Translations under genes and position numbers: made by a program
Notes under the pieces: model-generated
Databases searched by the model: none
Seen by the model: the letters and a program-made list of their open reading frames with translations, nothing else
What the model was told of the DNA's origin: nothing
Assembly (NCBI RefSeq): GCF_001297705.1
Contig: NZ_LIRF01000003.1
Coordinates: 682,001 to 746,000, forward strand
DNA: 64,000 nucleotides
Reading direction: 5' to 3'
From: Chryseobacterium sp. ERMR1:04
Lineage (GTDB): Bacteria > Bacteroidota > Bacteroidia > Flavobacteriales > Weeksellaceae
Shown: one piece after another, positions 55,454 to 63,835 of the stretch
How positions within the stretch are numbered: position 1 is the first letter of the stretch
Layout of the letters: each line of letters starts with the position of its first letter

Positions 55454-55690
55454 ATGGGAAACAAAACAAATGGCATACTTGCTTTATTAGGATTAGGAGC
55501 TTTAGCATATTGGAAGTACAAAAAATCTACTCCGGAAGAACAACAAGCAGTAAAAGATAAAATCAATACTGCGAAAGATAACCTTAATAAATGGGGGAAT
55601 GATCTTAAAAGTAAAGCAAATGACGTGGCTTCCCAAGTTCAGACCAAAGTAGACGAAGCTAAAACAAAAGCTGAAGATTCTTTAAGCTAA
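55454..55690 (+). CDS. Small YtxH-like/apolipoprotein-like helical protein
   Basis: A 78-residue protein. An N-terminal short hydrophobic segment (GILALLGLGALAYWKYKK) is followed by an amphipathic Lys/Ala/Asp-rich helix (TAKDNLNKWGNDLKSKANDV). This is the layout of YtxH/CsbD-like stress proteins of unknown function, usually membrane-attached. It has a 105-bp upstream region of its own and a terminator directly after, so it is probably monocistronic. Confidence 0.8.
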   Translation: MGNKTNGILALLGLGALAYWKYKKSTPEEQQAVKDKINTAKDNLNKWGNDLKSKANDVASQVQTKVDEAKTKAEDSLS

Positions 55691-55719
55691 GACTAGTTTT
55701 TTTTAACATTCATATATAA

Positions 55720-55755
55720 GAAAGTCATCGTAAAATATTTTACGATGACTTTTTG
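55720..55755. terminator. Bidirectional terminator overlapping the methyltransferase 3' end
   Basis: AAAGTCATCGTAAAA and TTTTACGATGACTTT form a perfect stem with flanking A and T tracts. The right arm encodes the final Lys-Ser-Ser-stop codons of the minus-strand gene. Confidence 0.9.
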
Positions 55756-56537
55756 TGTGCCGTTAATGCATACACCATTGGTATTTTATTTCCAAACTGT
55801 TTAATCCTCCATTTTCCTTTCTCAAACTCTTCAACTTGGTTAAAACAAGGATATGGTGACCAATCAAATTCCTGAAAATTCTCAATCGATAATCCTTTTT
55901 TAATTAAATTCTGAAGAACTTCCGATAATGGATGATTCCACGTTATATTATTCAGTACAAGATCTGCGTTTTTTTCTGCATAAGTCCCTTCGTTGGTTTC
56001 CACAATTGGTTTTTCGTTGAAATAATTATATTTCACTTCATTAAAGTCATCGTCAAACATCCAAATTACAGGATGAAACTCTGCCATAATAAATTTTCCG
56101 CCAGGCTTTAGGAAATGATGAATAACATTCGCCCACTTCTCTAAATCCGGAAGCCAGCCCACCGTTCCGTAACTTGTATACACGATATCAAATTTTTCAT
56201 CCAGAACATTTGGCAAATCATATACATCCGAACAAATAAATTGGGTATCTGTTTCGCATTGTTTTGTAAGATCTCTTGCTGTTTCGATTGCTTTATCAGA
56301 CAAATCTACTCCTGTAACTTTTGCACCCAATCTCGACAATGAAATAGAGTCTTGCCCAAAATGGCACTGCAAATGCAAGATGCTTTTTCCTTTAACATCT
56401 CCTAAAAGATCCAACTCAATAGAATTAAGAGAATTCCTACCTTTTAAGAATTCATCTACAAAATAGAAATCAGATTTTACATGCGTATCTACTTTGGCAT
56501 TCCATGAGGTTTTATTTATTTCTAAATAGTTTTCCAT
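55740..56537 (-). CDS. Class I SAM-dependent methyltransferase
   Basis: A 265-residue enzyme. SAM-binding motif I is LHLQCHFGQDSISLSRLGAKV (about 74-94, with a His-Phe-Gly-Gln variant of the Gly-rich loop) followed by VTGVDLSDKAI. Motif IV is FDIVYTSYGTVGWLPDLEKW near 135, and motif VI is FLKPGGKFIMAEFHPVIW near 165. Substrate is unknown; related proteins act on small molecules. Its stop codon lies within the shared terminator stem. Confidence 0.9.
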   Translation of the reverse strand: MENYLEINKTSWNAKVDTHVKSDFYFVDEFLKGRNSLNSIELDLLGDVKGKSILHLQCHFGQDSISLSRLGAKVTGVDLSDKAIETARDLTKQCETDTQFICSDVYDLPNVLDEKFDIVYTSYGTVGWLPDLEKWANVIHHFLKPGGKFIMAEFHPVIWMFDDDFNEVKYNYFNEKPIVETNEGTYAEKNADLVLNNITWNHPLSEVLQNLIKKGLSIENFQEFDWSPYPCFNQVEEFEKGKWRIKQFGNKIPMVYALTAHKKSS

Positions 56538-56570
56538 GACATTAATTATTTTACTTAAATGTTTAGTTTT

Positions 56571-56663
56571 TTAACCACAAAAGATTAGCACATACGTTAT
56601 TATTAAGTTGATCTAAAAACTACAAATAAGAACACTTAAGTTTATTTGCATCTTTTGTGGTTA
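56571..56663. repeat. MITE-like element with TTAACCACAAAAG inverted ends (copy 1)
   Basis: TTAACCACAAAAG at 56571-56583 is inverted as CTTTTGTGGTTA at 56652-56663. The 93-bp element lies between two genes and has no coding frame. Two longer relatives occur at 58806 and 61551. Confidence 0.7.
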
Positions 56664-56690
56664 GATTTTCATGGTTCACAAAGAATCAAA

Positions 56691-57425
56691 TTATGAACCT
56701 TGAATCACATAGTTTTTACTTAAAATTCTTCTTTCTGGTTTAGTATCGTCTTCAGGTTTAAACCATACTTCGACTTTACTTCCATAATAGTCTCCCCAAT
56801 CTCCTTCTTCCACAATGAAATCGTCATCAAGATTAAACTCCTTCAACTCATTCGTTGAATTGAAAACTTCAATCTGAGATTTCTTTTTAACTTCTGCCGC
56901 AGAAAGAATTCTGTTGGTATTGAAATCAAATATTTTCAAGTACACTTTTCCTTTCTCTATCTTATTAAGAAAAACATCGTATTTATAAGTTCCTGGCCTT
57001 AGATTATCATATAATAATATATCTTGTCCATTAACTTCAATCAAATCTTTCTCGCCACCAGCAGAAACCTTTAAAGGCATTGCAAATCTTGCGTTCTTAG
57101 GATTTTTTATCCCTGTATACGCTTTGTAAGGACTTTTAGGCGGGAAAAAGGCAAACATAACACCCAGCATCATGAATACACAAAAACTAAGAAGGCATTG
57201 AAAAAGTCCGTTCTTAAATTCATCCTTCTTAAAAAGTCTCGAAATCCCCAACATAAAACTAACAATGCCCACAATAAATGGAAAAGCAGAGAAAAAAGTC
57301 CAGGTAAAATTACTTATCGGCAAAATTAGAATCGTCAGCCAACAAAAAACACCAACAAATAGCGTTATAAAAGAAGTAAAATACCACCTCCAATTAAACA
57401 TTTTAAAAACAACTTCCTTTATCAT
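56691..57425 (-). CDS. Unknown membrane protein with C-terminal extracytoplasmic domain
   Basis: A 244-residue protein. Three hydrophobic segments (about 13-33, 41-62 and 76-97) are followed by a soluble beta-rich region (about 105-244) that reads like a substrate-free beta-sandwich (LIEVNGQDILLYDNLRPGTY). No domain is recognised. Its ATG overlaps the stop of the PH/SHOCT gene upstream by four bases (ATGA), so the pair is translationally coupled and probably works together. Confidence 0.72.
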   Translation of the reverse strand: MIKEVVFKMFNWRWYFTSFITLFVGVFCWLTILILPISNFTWTFFSAFPFIVGIVSFMLGISRLFKKDEFKNGLFQCLLSFCVFMMLGVMFAFFPPKSPYKAYTGIKNPKNARFAMPLKVSAGGEKDLIEVNGQDILLYDNLRPGTYKYDVFLNKIEKGKVYLKIFDFNTNRILSAAEVKKKSQIEVFNSTNELKEFNLDDDFIVEEGDWGDYYGSKVEVWFKPEDDTKPERRILSKNYVIQGS

Positions 57426-57961
57426 AATTTATTTATCAATTTTTTCTTTTGTTCTGTAAATTCTTCTTCCGTTATTACTCCGTTTTCTTTCAGTCTTCCT
57501 AACTGTTCCAGTTGATCCAATACGGAAGGTTCATTTCTAGGCTGAAAATATTCTTTTGGGCGAGACATGAAATCTCTTACCTTTTCACAAAATAATTCTG
57601 CTTCATACTTTCCAACACCGTCAATTTCGAGAATATTATCTGAGATACTTATGTCTATTGATGCCAACATCAATGATTTTTCATACTGTATAGAACTCAC
57701 TTTGCTGTAAGAGAAATCCTCAACTTTTAATCCGTACATGAACTCTTTATCAATAAAAATCAATCTTCTGTCGGTAGCTACTAAAATAATATGATGTTGA
57801 GTGGTTTTATTTCTTCCTTCAACGAGATAGACAATTTTTTCATCTGTTGAAAGTACATTGGGTAATTCGCGAATTTCTTTTCTCGCAAAAAAGGTAGGAT
57901 TTATATTTAATTTTTCAAGCTCGGCTTTTATTTCCTCAAGTCTTGATTTTTTTTCACTCAT
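57422..57961 (-). CDS. Bacterial PH-domain protein with C-terminal SHOCT
   Basis: A 179-residue soluble protein. An N-terminal segment (about 1-30) is followed by a bacterial PH-like domain (about 40-135) with VYLVEGRNKTTQHHIILVATDRRLIFI, the typical bPH strand pair. Residues about 148-179 are a SHOCT motif: LEQLGRLKENGVITEEEFTE then KKKLINKL. SHOCT-tailed PH proteins often act with membrane partners, in keeping with the coupled membrane gene. The specific role is unknown. Confidence 0.88.
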   Translation of the reverse strand: MSEKKSRLEEIKAELEKLNINPTFFARKEIRELPNVLSTDEKIVYLVEGRNKTTQHHIILVATDRRLIFIDKEFMYGLKVEDFSYSKVSSIQYEKSLMLASIDISISDNILEIDGVGKYEAELFCEKVRDFMSRPKEYFQPRNEPSVLDQLEQLGRLKENGVITEEEFTEQKKKLINKL

Positions 57962-58031
57962 TTGTCTTAGTTTTTTATAATAGTTTATGGGACTAAAATA
58001 CTATTTCTTTATGAAAATACTTTAATTCCGT

Positions 58032-58688
58032 TTAATTTTTTGATGTTTCAGATGGTATAACAATCGAAGTATAAAGGCTGTAAAGCTTCCAGCCCAATGA
58101 TTCGTATAAAGATCTCCCTTGTTCAGTGGCCACTAAAAAGTGATTGGAAACATTTTTGGATAAAGCGATCTTTTCAAGCTCTTTCATTAAAAAAGTAGCG
58201 AGACCTTTTCTTTTGTGGTTTTCTTCGGTTGAAATTCTATCATACACTGCCAGATCATCGACAATAATAACACGACCGACAGAAGCTAATTCTCCATCTT
58301 TAGTAACAATTCTAACAACAAAAGTTGAATCATAATGATCAAATTCTAATTGGTAATTTTCATGCAAAGTAACATTCAGAATATTCATCGGTGGAAAACA
58401 TTCCATCATGTATCCTTGTGGCTGTATGATCCATCTTTCAGGCAGACTATTTTTTAATTCTGAAGGAGAAGCGCAAACTTTTAAATATATCCAAGGTTCA
58501 TTTATTGATGCTGCTAATTCAAAGAAATCCTCATTAAGCGCTGTAAAAACATAACGAGATTTCTGTGTTTCATAGCCAACATCCACTTTAAAACCAGATT
58601 TATATTGAGTGGGTAAAGGCAAGTCTCGTGATAAACTCCAGGCTTTTAGCCATTTTCCTATTATATCCTGAGAAATTTCTTTTTTCAT
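58032..58688 (-). CDS. GNAT-family N-acetyltransferase
   Basis: A 218-residue protein. The GNAT core is in the C-terminal half: ASVGRVIIVDDLAVYDRISTE, then HKRKGLATFLMKELEKIAL, which carries the acetyl-CoA pyrophosphate loop (about 155-173), and FLVATEQGRSLYESLGWKLYS. The N-terminal ~95 residues are a less conserved module. Substrate is unknown. It is a single gene with the 420-bp gene-free region 58689-59108 upstream. Confidence 0.87.
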   Translation of the reverse strand: MKKEISQDIIGKWLKAWSLSRDLPLPTQYKSGFKVDVGYETQKSRYVFTALNEDFFELAASINEPWIYLKVCASPSELKNSLPERWIIQPQGYMMECFPPMNILNVTLHENYQLEFDHYDSTFVVRIVTKDGELASVGRVIIVDDLAVYDRISTEENHKRKGLATFLMKELEKIALSKNVSNHFLVATEQGRSLYESLGWKLYSLYTSIVIPSETSKN

Positions 58689-58805
58689 TTATCAATTTTT
58701 CATGGTCGTATTCTATAACAAATATAGATTATAAATTTCTTGAATATTAAAATAAATCCCGACCTTTAACCTTGGCAAACCCTTTGAATAGGGAATTTAG
58801 AAATG

Positions 58806-59066
58806 AATTTGTTTAAACTTTCTATTTTAACCACAAATCGAAGATTCGACAGAGTCAAAAGAGACAAAAGATTAATATATTATTTATTTAAGTTCATCAT
58901 GAAATGCAAACAAGAACTCATAAGCTTAAAAAATTTTTGCATATTGAGCGAAGTCGAAATATTATTCTTTTGAGAGCTTTGTTTTCAAAAGAGCTAAACT
59001 TTAAATGATTCAATAATAGCTTTTGTACCTTTTGCGGTTTAATTTTTTTATTAATTTAAACAGGCT
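58806..59066. repeat. MITE-like element with extended inverted ends (copy 2)
   Basis: The left end has TTGTTTAAACTTTC then TTAACCACAAA (58827). The right end has TTTTGCGGTTTAA (to 59042) then AATTTAAACAGGCTTT, nearly the inverse order. Inside is TTGAGCGAAGTCGAAATATT (near 58943), almost identical to copy 3. No gene is contained. It occupies most of the gap 58689-59108; the remainder shows nothing recognisable. Confidence 0.75.
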
Positions 59067-59108
59067 TTATATTTAAAATTTACATTCTGGAATCATTAAA
59101 ATAAATTT

Positions 59109-60050
59109 ATGAATAAAAAACATATTGTTATCATAGGCCTTGGAGGCGTTGGAGGCTATTTTGGTTTTAAAATTAACCAAACCAATGAAACGTCACAAGA
59201 ACATACAATATCATTTATCGCAAGAGGTGAAACTTATAAAAAAGTAAAGGAAGATGGATTAACATTGCTTTCTCCTGAACATCCTATCCCACTGACACGC
59301 CCCAATGCAGTTTACGAAAGCATCAGCGACATTAAAAATCCCGATCTGGTATTAATTTGTGTAAAAGAATACGATCTGGAAAGAGTTTGTGATCAGTTAA
59401 AACAAGTCATTACCAAGGAAACGATTTTGTTACCGATGATGAATGGTGTTGATATTTATGACAGAATACGAAAAATAATCCCTGAGAATATTATTTTACC
59501 ATCTTGTCTGTATGTTGCCTCTCACATTAAAGAAAAAGGAATTGTGGAGCATAAAGGAAAAGCCGGAAAGCTAATCATAGGAAAAGATCCTGCGCATTTT
59601 TCTGCTTCTATCGATTGGGTCATCAATATTATCAAAGAAAGTAAAATAGATTTTGATTTTAAAGATAATTCGTTGATCGATATTTGGACAAAATTTATTT
59701 TTGTAGCAAGCTTTGGCTTGGTAACGGCTAAATACAATTCTTCAATCGGAACTGTATGTACAGATTCTTCTCAAAAAGCTGAAGCAGCTGAAATAATGAA
59801 AGAAATACAACTTATTGCAACGCAAAAAGAAATTCATCTCGGAGAAAATATCATTGATAAAACCTTTGAAAAAGCATCTACATTTCCACCCGAAACTCCA
59901 ACTTCTTTGCAATTAGATATTAATTCTAAAAAAGACAACAGCGAACTAGAATTGTTTGCAGGTGCTATTATAAGATACGGAGCAGAACTAGGAATTCAGG
60001 TTCCTTCCACGCAAAAGCTCTATGATGAATTAAAAGCTAAAGTAAAATAA
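59109..60050 (+). CDS. Ketopantoate reductase-family oxidoreductase
   Basis: A 313-residue ApbA/PanE-family enzyme. The NADP-binding start is IVIIGLGGVGGYFGFKI (GxGxxG). LVLICVKEYDLERVCDQLK near 78-96 and PMMNGVDIYDRI near 108 are conserved. The C-terminal helical domain holds IWTKFIFVASFGLVTAKYNS near 192-211 with the catalytic Lys195 region. Members reduce 2-dehydropantoate for coenzyme A synthesis, but paralogues with other substrates exist, so I do not assign panE. Confidence 0.87.
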   Translation: MNKKHIVIIGLGGVGGYFGFKINQTNETSQEHTISFIARGETYKKVKEDGLTLLSPEHPIPLTRPNAVYESISDIKNPDLVLICVKEYDLERVCDQLKQVITKETILLPMMNGVDIYDRIRKIIPENIILPSCLYVASHIKEKGIVEHKGKAGKLIIGKDPAHFSASIDWVINIIKESKIDFDFKDNSLIDIWTKFIFVASFGLVTAKYNSSIGTVCTDSSQKAEAAEIMKEIQLIATQKEIHLGENIIDKTFEKASTFPPETPTSLQLDINSKKDNSELELFAGAIIRYGAELGIQVPSTQKLYDELKAKVK

Positions 60051-60070
60051 GCTTTAATTTAGAACTGATA

Positions 60071-60112
60071 AAAAAAATGAGTCTCCTCAATATTGAGAAG
60101 ACTCATTTTTAT
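60071..60112. terminator. Bidirectional terminator
   Basis: AATGAGTCTCCTCAATATTG and the inverse GAGAAGACTCATT form a stem with one mismatch, with A- and T-tracts on either side. It lies between convergent genes. Confidence 0.85.
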
Positions 60113-60123
60113 GTTTTATTATT

Positions 60124-61473
60124 TTATCCTAAAAACTCTTCCAAAGAAACTGTTTTCTGTTCTCCGGCTTCAAGGTTTTTAAAGGTAACTGTTCCGTTTT
60201 TAATTTCTTCTTCCCCTAAGAAAACAAGGTTTTTAATTCCTTTCTTTTCAGCATAGGTAAATTGTTTATTGATTTTTGCACTTTCAGGATACAACTCTGC
60301 TGAGATTCCTTTTTCTCTTAGCTGCATGATCAGTTTTAAAGCATCCAAAGTTTCTTCACCTCCAAAATTGGCAAACAGATATTCAACTTTCGATGTAGCT
60401 TCTGCAGGGAAAAGACCTAGTTCTTCTACAACAAGATAGATTCTGTCCAGACCAAAAGAAATCCCGATTCCCGGAATGTTTTTCACCCCGAAAACTTCTG
60501 TAAGATTGTCATATCTTCCACCTCCACCGATAGAACCCATTTGAACCTCATCTGCTTTTACCTCGAAAATAGCTCCGGTATAATAATCTAATCCTCTTGC
60601 CAATGTAATGTCAAAAACAAGATTCTGAATATCTACACCAAGGCTTACAGATTTCGTCAAAACAAATTCTAATTCTTCAACTCCTTTTGTTCCTACTTCA
60701 TTTCCTACAAATTTCTCTTTCAATTGAAGAAGATTTTCTAGTGCATCATCAGATTGAGTAAACAAGAAATCTAACTTATCGATAGACTCCTGAGAAATCT
60801 CTCTTTCTAATAATTCTTTAACAACGCCTTCTTTCCCGATTTTATCAAGCTTATCTAAAGCAACCGTGAAATCAATTAATTTATCTGTAATTCCTGCGTA
60901 TTCTGCTAAACCAGAAAGAATTTTTCTGTTATTTAAATGAATCGTTACGGGAACTTTTAAGTCTGCAAATGATTTTAAATACAACTGAACCAAATCTACT
61001 TCCTGTAAAAGGCTTTCGCTTCCTACAACATCTGCATCACACTGATAAAACTCTCTAAACCTCCCTTTTTGAGGACGGTCTGCTCTCCAAACCGGTTGAA
61101 TCTGGTAACGTTTGTAAGGGAAAGTAAGTTTCCCATGGTTCATTGCAACGAATCTTGCGAAAGGTACTGTAAGGTCATAACGAAGGGCTTTATCTGAAAT
61201 TTGAGAGGTCAGTTTTTGATGACTTTTATTATCCCAATCTTCCTGATTCACTTTAGAAGTATAATCTCCTGAATTTAAAATCTTAAAAATCAAACGATCT
61301 CCTTCTTCTCCGTATTTCCCCGTCAATGTCGAAAGGTTTTCAAAGCTTGGTGTTTCCAATGGCTGGAACCCAAATAATTCGAAGTTCTTTTGTAAAATAT
61401 TGATGATGTATTTTCTTCTTGAAACTTCTTCTGCTGTAAAATCTCTCGTCCCTTTTGCTAAGCTTTGCTTCAT
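60124..61473 (-). CDS. hisS: Histidyl-tRNA synthetase
   Basis: Class II synthetase charging tRNA-His. The product has 449 residues. The start [20 protein letters not shown] contains the family KGTRDF motif. Motif 2 is [14 protein letters not shown] near 135-148. The histidine motifs are [14 protein letters not shown] near 290 and [12 protein letters not shown] near 317. Motif 3 is [14 protein letters not shown] near 335, and the C-terminal anticodon-binding domain starts at about 360. It is monocistronic, with a repeat-filled upstream gap. Confidence 0.98.
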   Translation of the reverse strand: MKQSLAKGTRDFTAEEVSRRKYIINILQKNFELFGFQPLETPSFENLSTLTGKYGEEGDRLIFKILNSGDYTSKVNQEDWDNKSHQKLTSQISDKALRYDLTVPFARFVAMNHGKLTFPYKRYQIQPVWRADRPQKGRFREFYQCDADVVGSESLLQEVDLVQLYLKSFADLKVPVTIHLNNRKILSGLAEYAGITDKLIDFTVALDKLDKIGKEGVVKELLEREISQESIDKLDFLFTQSDDALENLLQLKEKFVGNEVGTKGVEELEFVLTKSVSLGVDIQNLVFDITLARGLDYYTGAIFEVKADEVQMGSIGGGGRYDNLTEVFGVKNIPGIGISFGLDRIYLVVEELGLFPAEATSKVEYLFANFGGEETLDALKLIMQLREKGISAELYPESAKINKQFTYAEKKGIKNLVFLGEEEIKNGTVTFKNLEAGEQKTVSLEEFLG

Positions 61474-61550
61474 TTTATAATTGATAAATGATGATTAATA
61501 ATTGATAAGTATTGCAAAAATAAGGAATTGAAAGGACTTTTTAAACTCTA

Positions 61551-61780
61551 AACTTGTTTAAACTTTTTATTTAACCACAAAAGAAAAAAAAGTTCAGATG
61601 ATATAATATAAAGCTTATCATTAAACTGAAAAAAAAGAAAACATTAGCCTTTAAAAATCTTTGCCTATTGAGCGGAGTCGAAATATTATTCTTTTGAGAA
61701 CTTTTAGTCATCTATTAAAAATTGCAAAAACATCTTTTGCCTCTTTTGCGGTTAAATTTAAAATTAGTTTCAACAGACTT
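61551..61780. repeat. MITE-like element with extended inverted ends (copy 3)
   Basis: The left end AACTTGTTTAAACTTT is followed by TTAACCACAAAAG (61571). The right end CTTTTGCGGTTAA (to 61755) is followed by AGTTTCAACAGACTTT. The core TTGAGCGGAGTCGAAATATT (near 61669) is shared with copy 2. It occupies most of the 389-bp gene-free region 61474-61862, where I see no other feature. Confidence 0.75.
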
Positions 61781-61862
61781 TCTATGAGAAAAGTCGAAGA
61801 ATCGAATCTCCAACTTTTCTTTTTTATTTTCATCATTTATGTTGTATTCGGCTAGGAAAAAA

Positions 61863-62339
61863 TCAAATACTATCAAGGATTTCCAGTATTTCTTCGCCAT
61901 AATTTTCAATTTTATGTTTTCCGAAACCTTTGATATCCAGCAATTCTTCTTTTTTCATGGGTTTATATTTCGCCACCGACATCAATTCTTTATTGGTTGC
62001 AATAAAGTAAGTGGGTAAGTTTTGCTCTTTAGCCTTTTCTGATCTCCACAATTTTAAGGCATCTAAAATTTTCTCTTCATCAAAGTTGAGCGTATCATCT
62101 TCGAGAGAATATTTAGTGGTTTTCGTTTCTTTTACGCTATTTGAGGTTTGCTTAAGCCGCAGTTCCTCAAAATACAAAACAACAGACCAATAATTTTCAT
62201 CATTTACAAACGCTGTTTCTACTTTAACAATTTCATGAGATTCAAGAAAACTATCTAATGCTTTTTGATCTTGGTAAAGAAATTCTTCGGGTAATCTTAT
62301 TTTAAAAACTTTTACTTTCATCATTTGTATTTTTATCAT
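61863..62339 (-). CDS. HRDC-domain protein
   Basis: A 158-residue protein. The C-terminal ~70 residues form an HRDC nucleic-acid-binding domain (LDALKLWRSEKAKEQNLPTY, FIATNKELMSVAKYKPMKKE, then GFGKHKIENYGEEIL), as at the end of RecQ and RNase D. The N-terminal half is a small alpha/beta module (VKVFKIRLPEEFLYQDQKAL) of unknown function. The start overlaps the ssb stop (TAATG), so it is translationally coupled to ssb. There is no helicase or nuclease domain. An internal ATG (MKVKVFKI) is also possible. Confidence 0.85.
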   Translation of the reverse strand: MIKIQMMKVKVFKIRLPEEFLYQDQKALDSFLESHEIVKVETAFVNDENYWSVVLYFEELRLKQTSNSVKETKTTKYSLEDDTLNFDEEKILDALKLWRSEKAKEQNLPTYFIATNKELMSVAKYKPMKKEELLDIKGFGKHKIENYGEEILEILDSI

Positions 62340-62671
62340 TATTTACTTCCTAAAAATAAGATCTCATCTACTTTAATCTCCGTAATATATCTCTTTACGC
62401 CATCCTTATCGTCATAAGATCTGTACGTTAATTTTCCTTCTACAGCAATCTCTTTTCCTTTGGGCACATATTTTTGAAAGATCTCTGCCGTTTTTCCAAA
62501 TGCTACCAGACTGTGCCATTGCGTCTCCTCTACTTTTTCTCCTTTTGCATTGGTATAATAATCGCTTGTTGCTAATGATACACTCGCTTTTACAGCACCG
62601 CTATCGAAGTTTACTATTTCTACTTCTTTTCCTGTATGACCAATCAATGTGGTCTTGTTTCTTAGTGACAT
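62339..62671 (-). CDS. ssb: Short single-stranded DNA-binding protein lacking the acidic tail
   Basis: A 110-residue OB-fold SSB. MSLRNKTTLIGHTGKEVEIV opens the fold. TQWHSLVAFGKTAEIFQKYV and KGKEIAVEGKLTYRSYDDKDG are SSB blocks. The protein ends at DEILFLGSK, directly after the OB fold. It has no Gly/Gln-rich linker and no acidic tip (DDDIPF type) for partner binding. It may be an accessory SSB rather than the replication one. It is coupled to the HRDC gene. Confidence 0.92.
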   Translation of the reverse strand: MSLRNKTTLIGHTGKEVEIVNFDSGAVKASVSLATSDYYTNAKGEKVEETQWHSLVAFGKTAEIFQKYVPKGKEIAVEGKLTYRSYDDKDGVKRYITEIKVDEILFLGSK

Positions 62672-62838
62672 AACTTTACAATTTTTAAGATTAATACTTT
62701 AGATAAGAGACGTTCACTGTTTTCTCAAATCTCTGTTGCAAAGGTTGTTGAATCGGAAAACCAAAGTCGGTTATAAACTATTTAAATCCGTTTGTAGTCG
62801 TTTGTGATCGGATAAAAAGATCAGGCTTTTATTCAAAA

Positions 62839-62884
62839 AAATTCCCAATAACCTTATTCTTTCAAAGGTTATTGGGAATTTTGT
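62839..62884. terminator. Long hairpin terminator after the TlpA-like gene
   Basis: ATTCCCAATAACCTT and AAGGTTATTGGGAAT form a perfect 15-bp stem, flanked by A and T tracts. It lies in the 282-bp gap 62672-62953, mostly downstream of the minus-strand gene ending at 62954. Confidence 0.85.
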
Positions 62885-62953
62885 ATTTCAGCGATCACTT
62901 CTATACTGACTAGAAGTGATATTCGAATTTATTACTTATCCGTATTCATTAGT

Positions 62954-63835
62954 CTAGTTGATCTTCTTTAAAACTTCATCCAAAGAGGATGTTCTCAAAA
63001 TAATTTTTCCATCATGGTCTACTATAAATATCGTTGGAGTACCGATTATCCCATAATTTTGGAAATTAGTGCCTTTTATTCCTTCATAATCGCAGAATAC
63101 ATCTTTCCATAAGAAGGTTTTTGCTTTCTCTTTAAATACCTTTTCCTCTTGATCTGCAGACAAAGAAATGATTCTTACCCCTTTTGCTTTGATATTATCA
63201 AGATGGCTCGGCAACTTTTGAAAAAGGATTTCACAATGGGCACATCCCGATGCATAAAATATAAGCAATGTTTTGGTATAATCTCCGTTTGCCAATTCTT
63301 TACTTTTCAGAACCGTAGTTTTATTTTGGTCTTTAATAATAAGATCTGGAGCATAAGTACCCGGAGTTCCTTTGATGTAAGACGCTAAAATACCATCGTA
63401 CTTATTTATTTTTCCAGAAGCTCTTACAAGAGGTGCAAAAAAATTGATGTAGTCTTTTTTATTTTGTTGGGTCAGGAAATAGGCCAGTTTCCCAACAAAA
63501 TCTGCATATTGAACAGGATCTTTTATCTTACTGTCTATGCTTTTAAAATCGTTTTTAAAATAATAAAAATCCATTATAACACTGGTCTGCAAATACACCC
63601 AAGATGAAATAATATCCGACCATTGTTCTGAACCATACAGAGCCTGCCAGTCTATTTCCTCGGCAATATATTTTATGGCACCCTTAGCATATTCTTTTTC
63701 CGAAGCTGCATTTGCAGCGTTTATATTTTTGGTGGTTGCAATTATTTGTGCAATTTTTTCGGTTTGATCAGTTTTCTGTGCATTCGACATACTACATAGG
63801 AAAGCTAAAAATAGTACTGTAATTAATTTTTTCAT
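62954..63835 (-). CDS. Exported TlpA/thiol-disulfide oxidoreductase-like protein
   Basis: A 293-residue secreted protein. The signal peptide is MKKLITVLFLAFLCSMSNAQ. A helical domain of about 130 residues is followed by a thioredoxin-like domain (about 160-293) with redox Cys198 and Cys201 in YASGCAHCEIL, VRIISLSADQEEKVFKEKAK and the cis-Pro strand GIIGTPTIFIVDHDGKI. This layout is common in Bacteroidetes periplasmic redoxins. Upstream 63836-64000 holds the probable promoter region; no further gene can be supported before the window edge. Confidence 0.9.
   Translation of the reverse strand: MKKLITVLFLAFLCSMSNAQKTDQTEKIAQIIATTKNINAANAASEKEYAKGAIKYIAEEIDWQALYGSEQWSDIISSWVYLQTSVIMDFYYFKNDFKSIDSKIKDPVQYADFVGKLAYFLTQQNKKDYINFFAPLVRASGKINKYDGILASYIKGTPGTYAPDLIIKDQNKTTVLKSKELANGDYTKTLLIFYASGCAHCEILFQKLPSHLDNIKAKGVRIISLSADQEEKVFKEKAKTFLWKDVFCDYEGIKGTNFQNYGIIGTPTIFIVDHDGKIILRTSSLDEVLKKIN

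Noticed and set aside
61661..61855. 64-codon open frame upstream of hisS
   Set aside because: It sits inside the MITE-like copy 3; the composition reflects the repeat.
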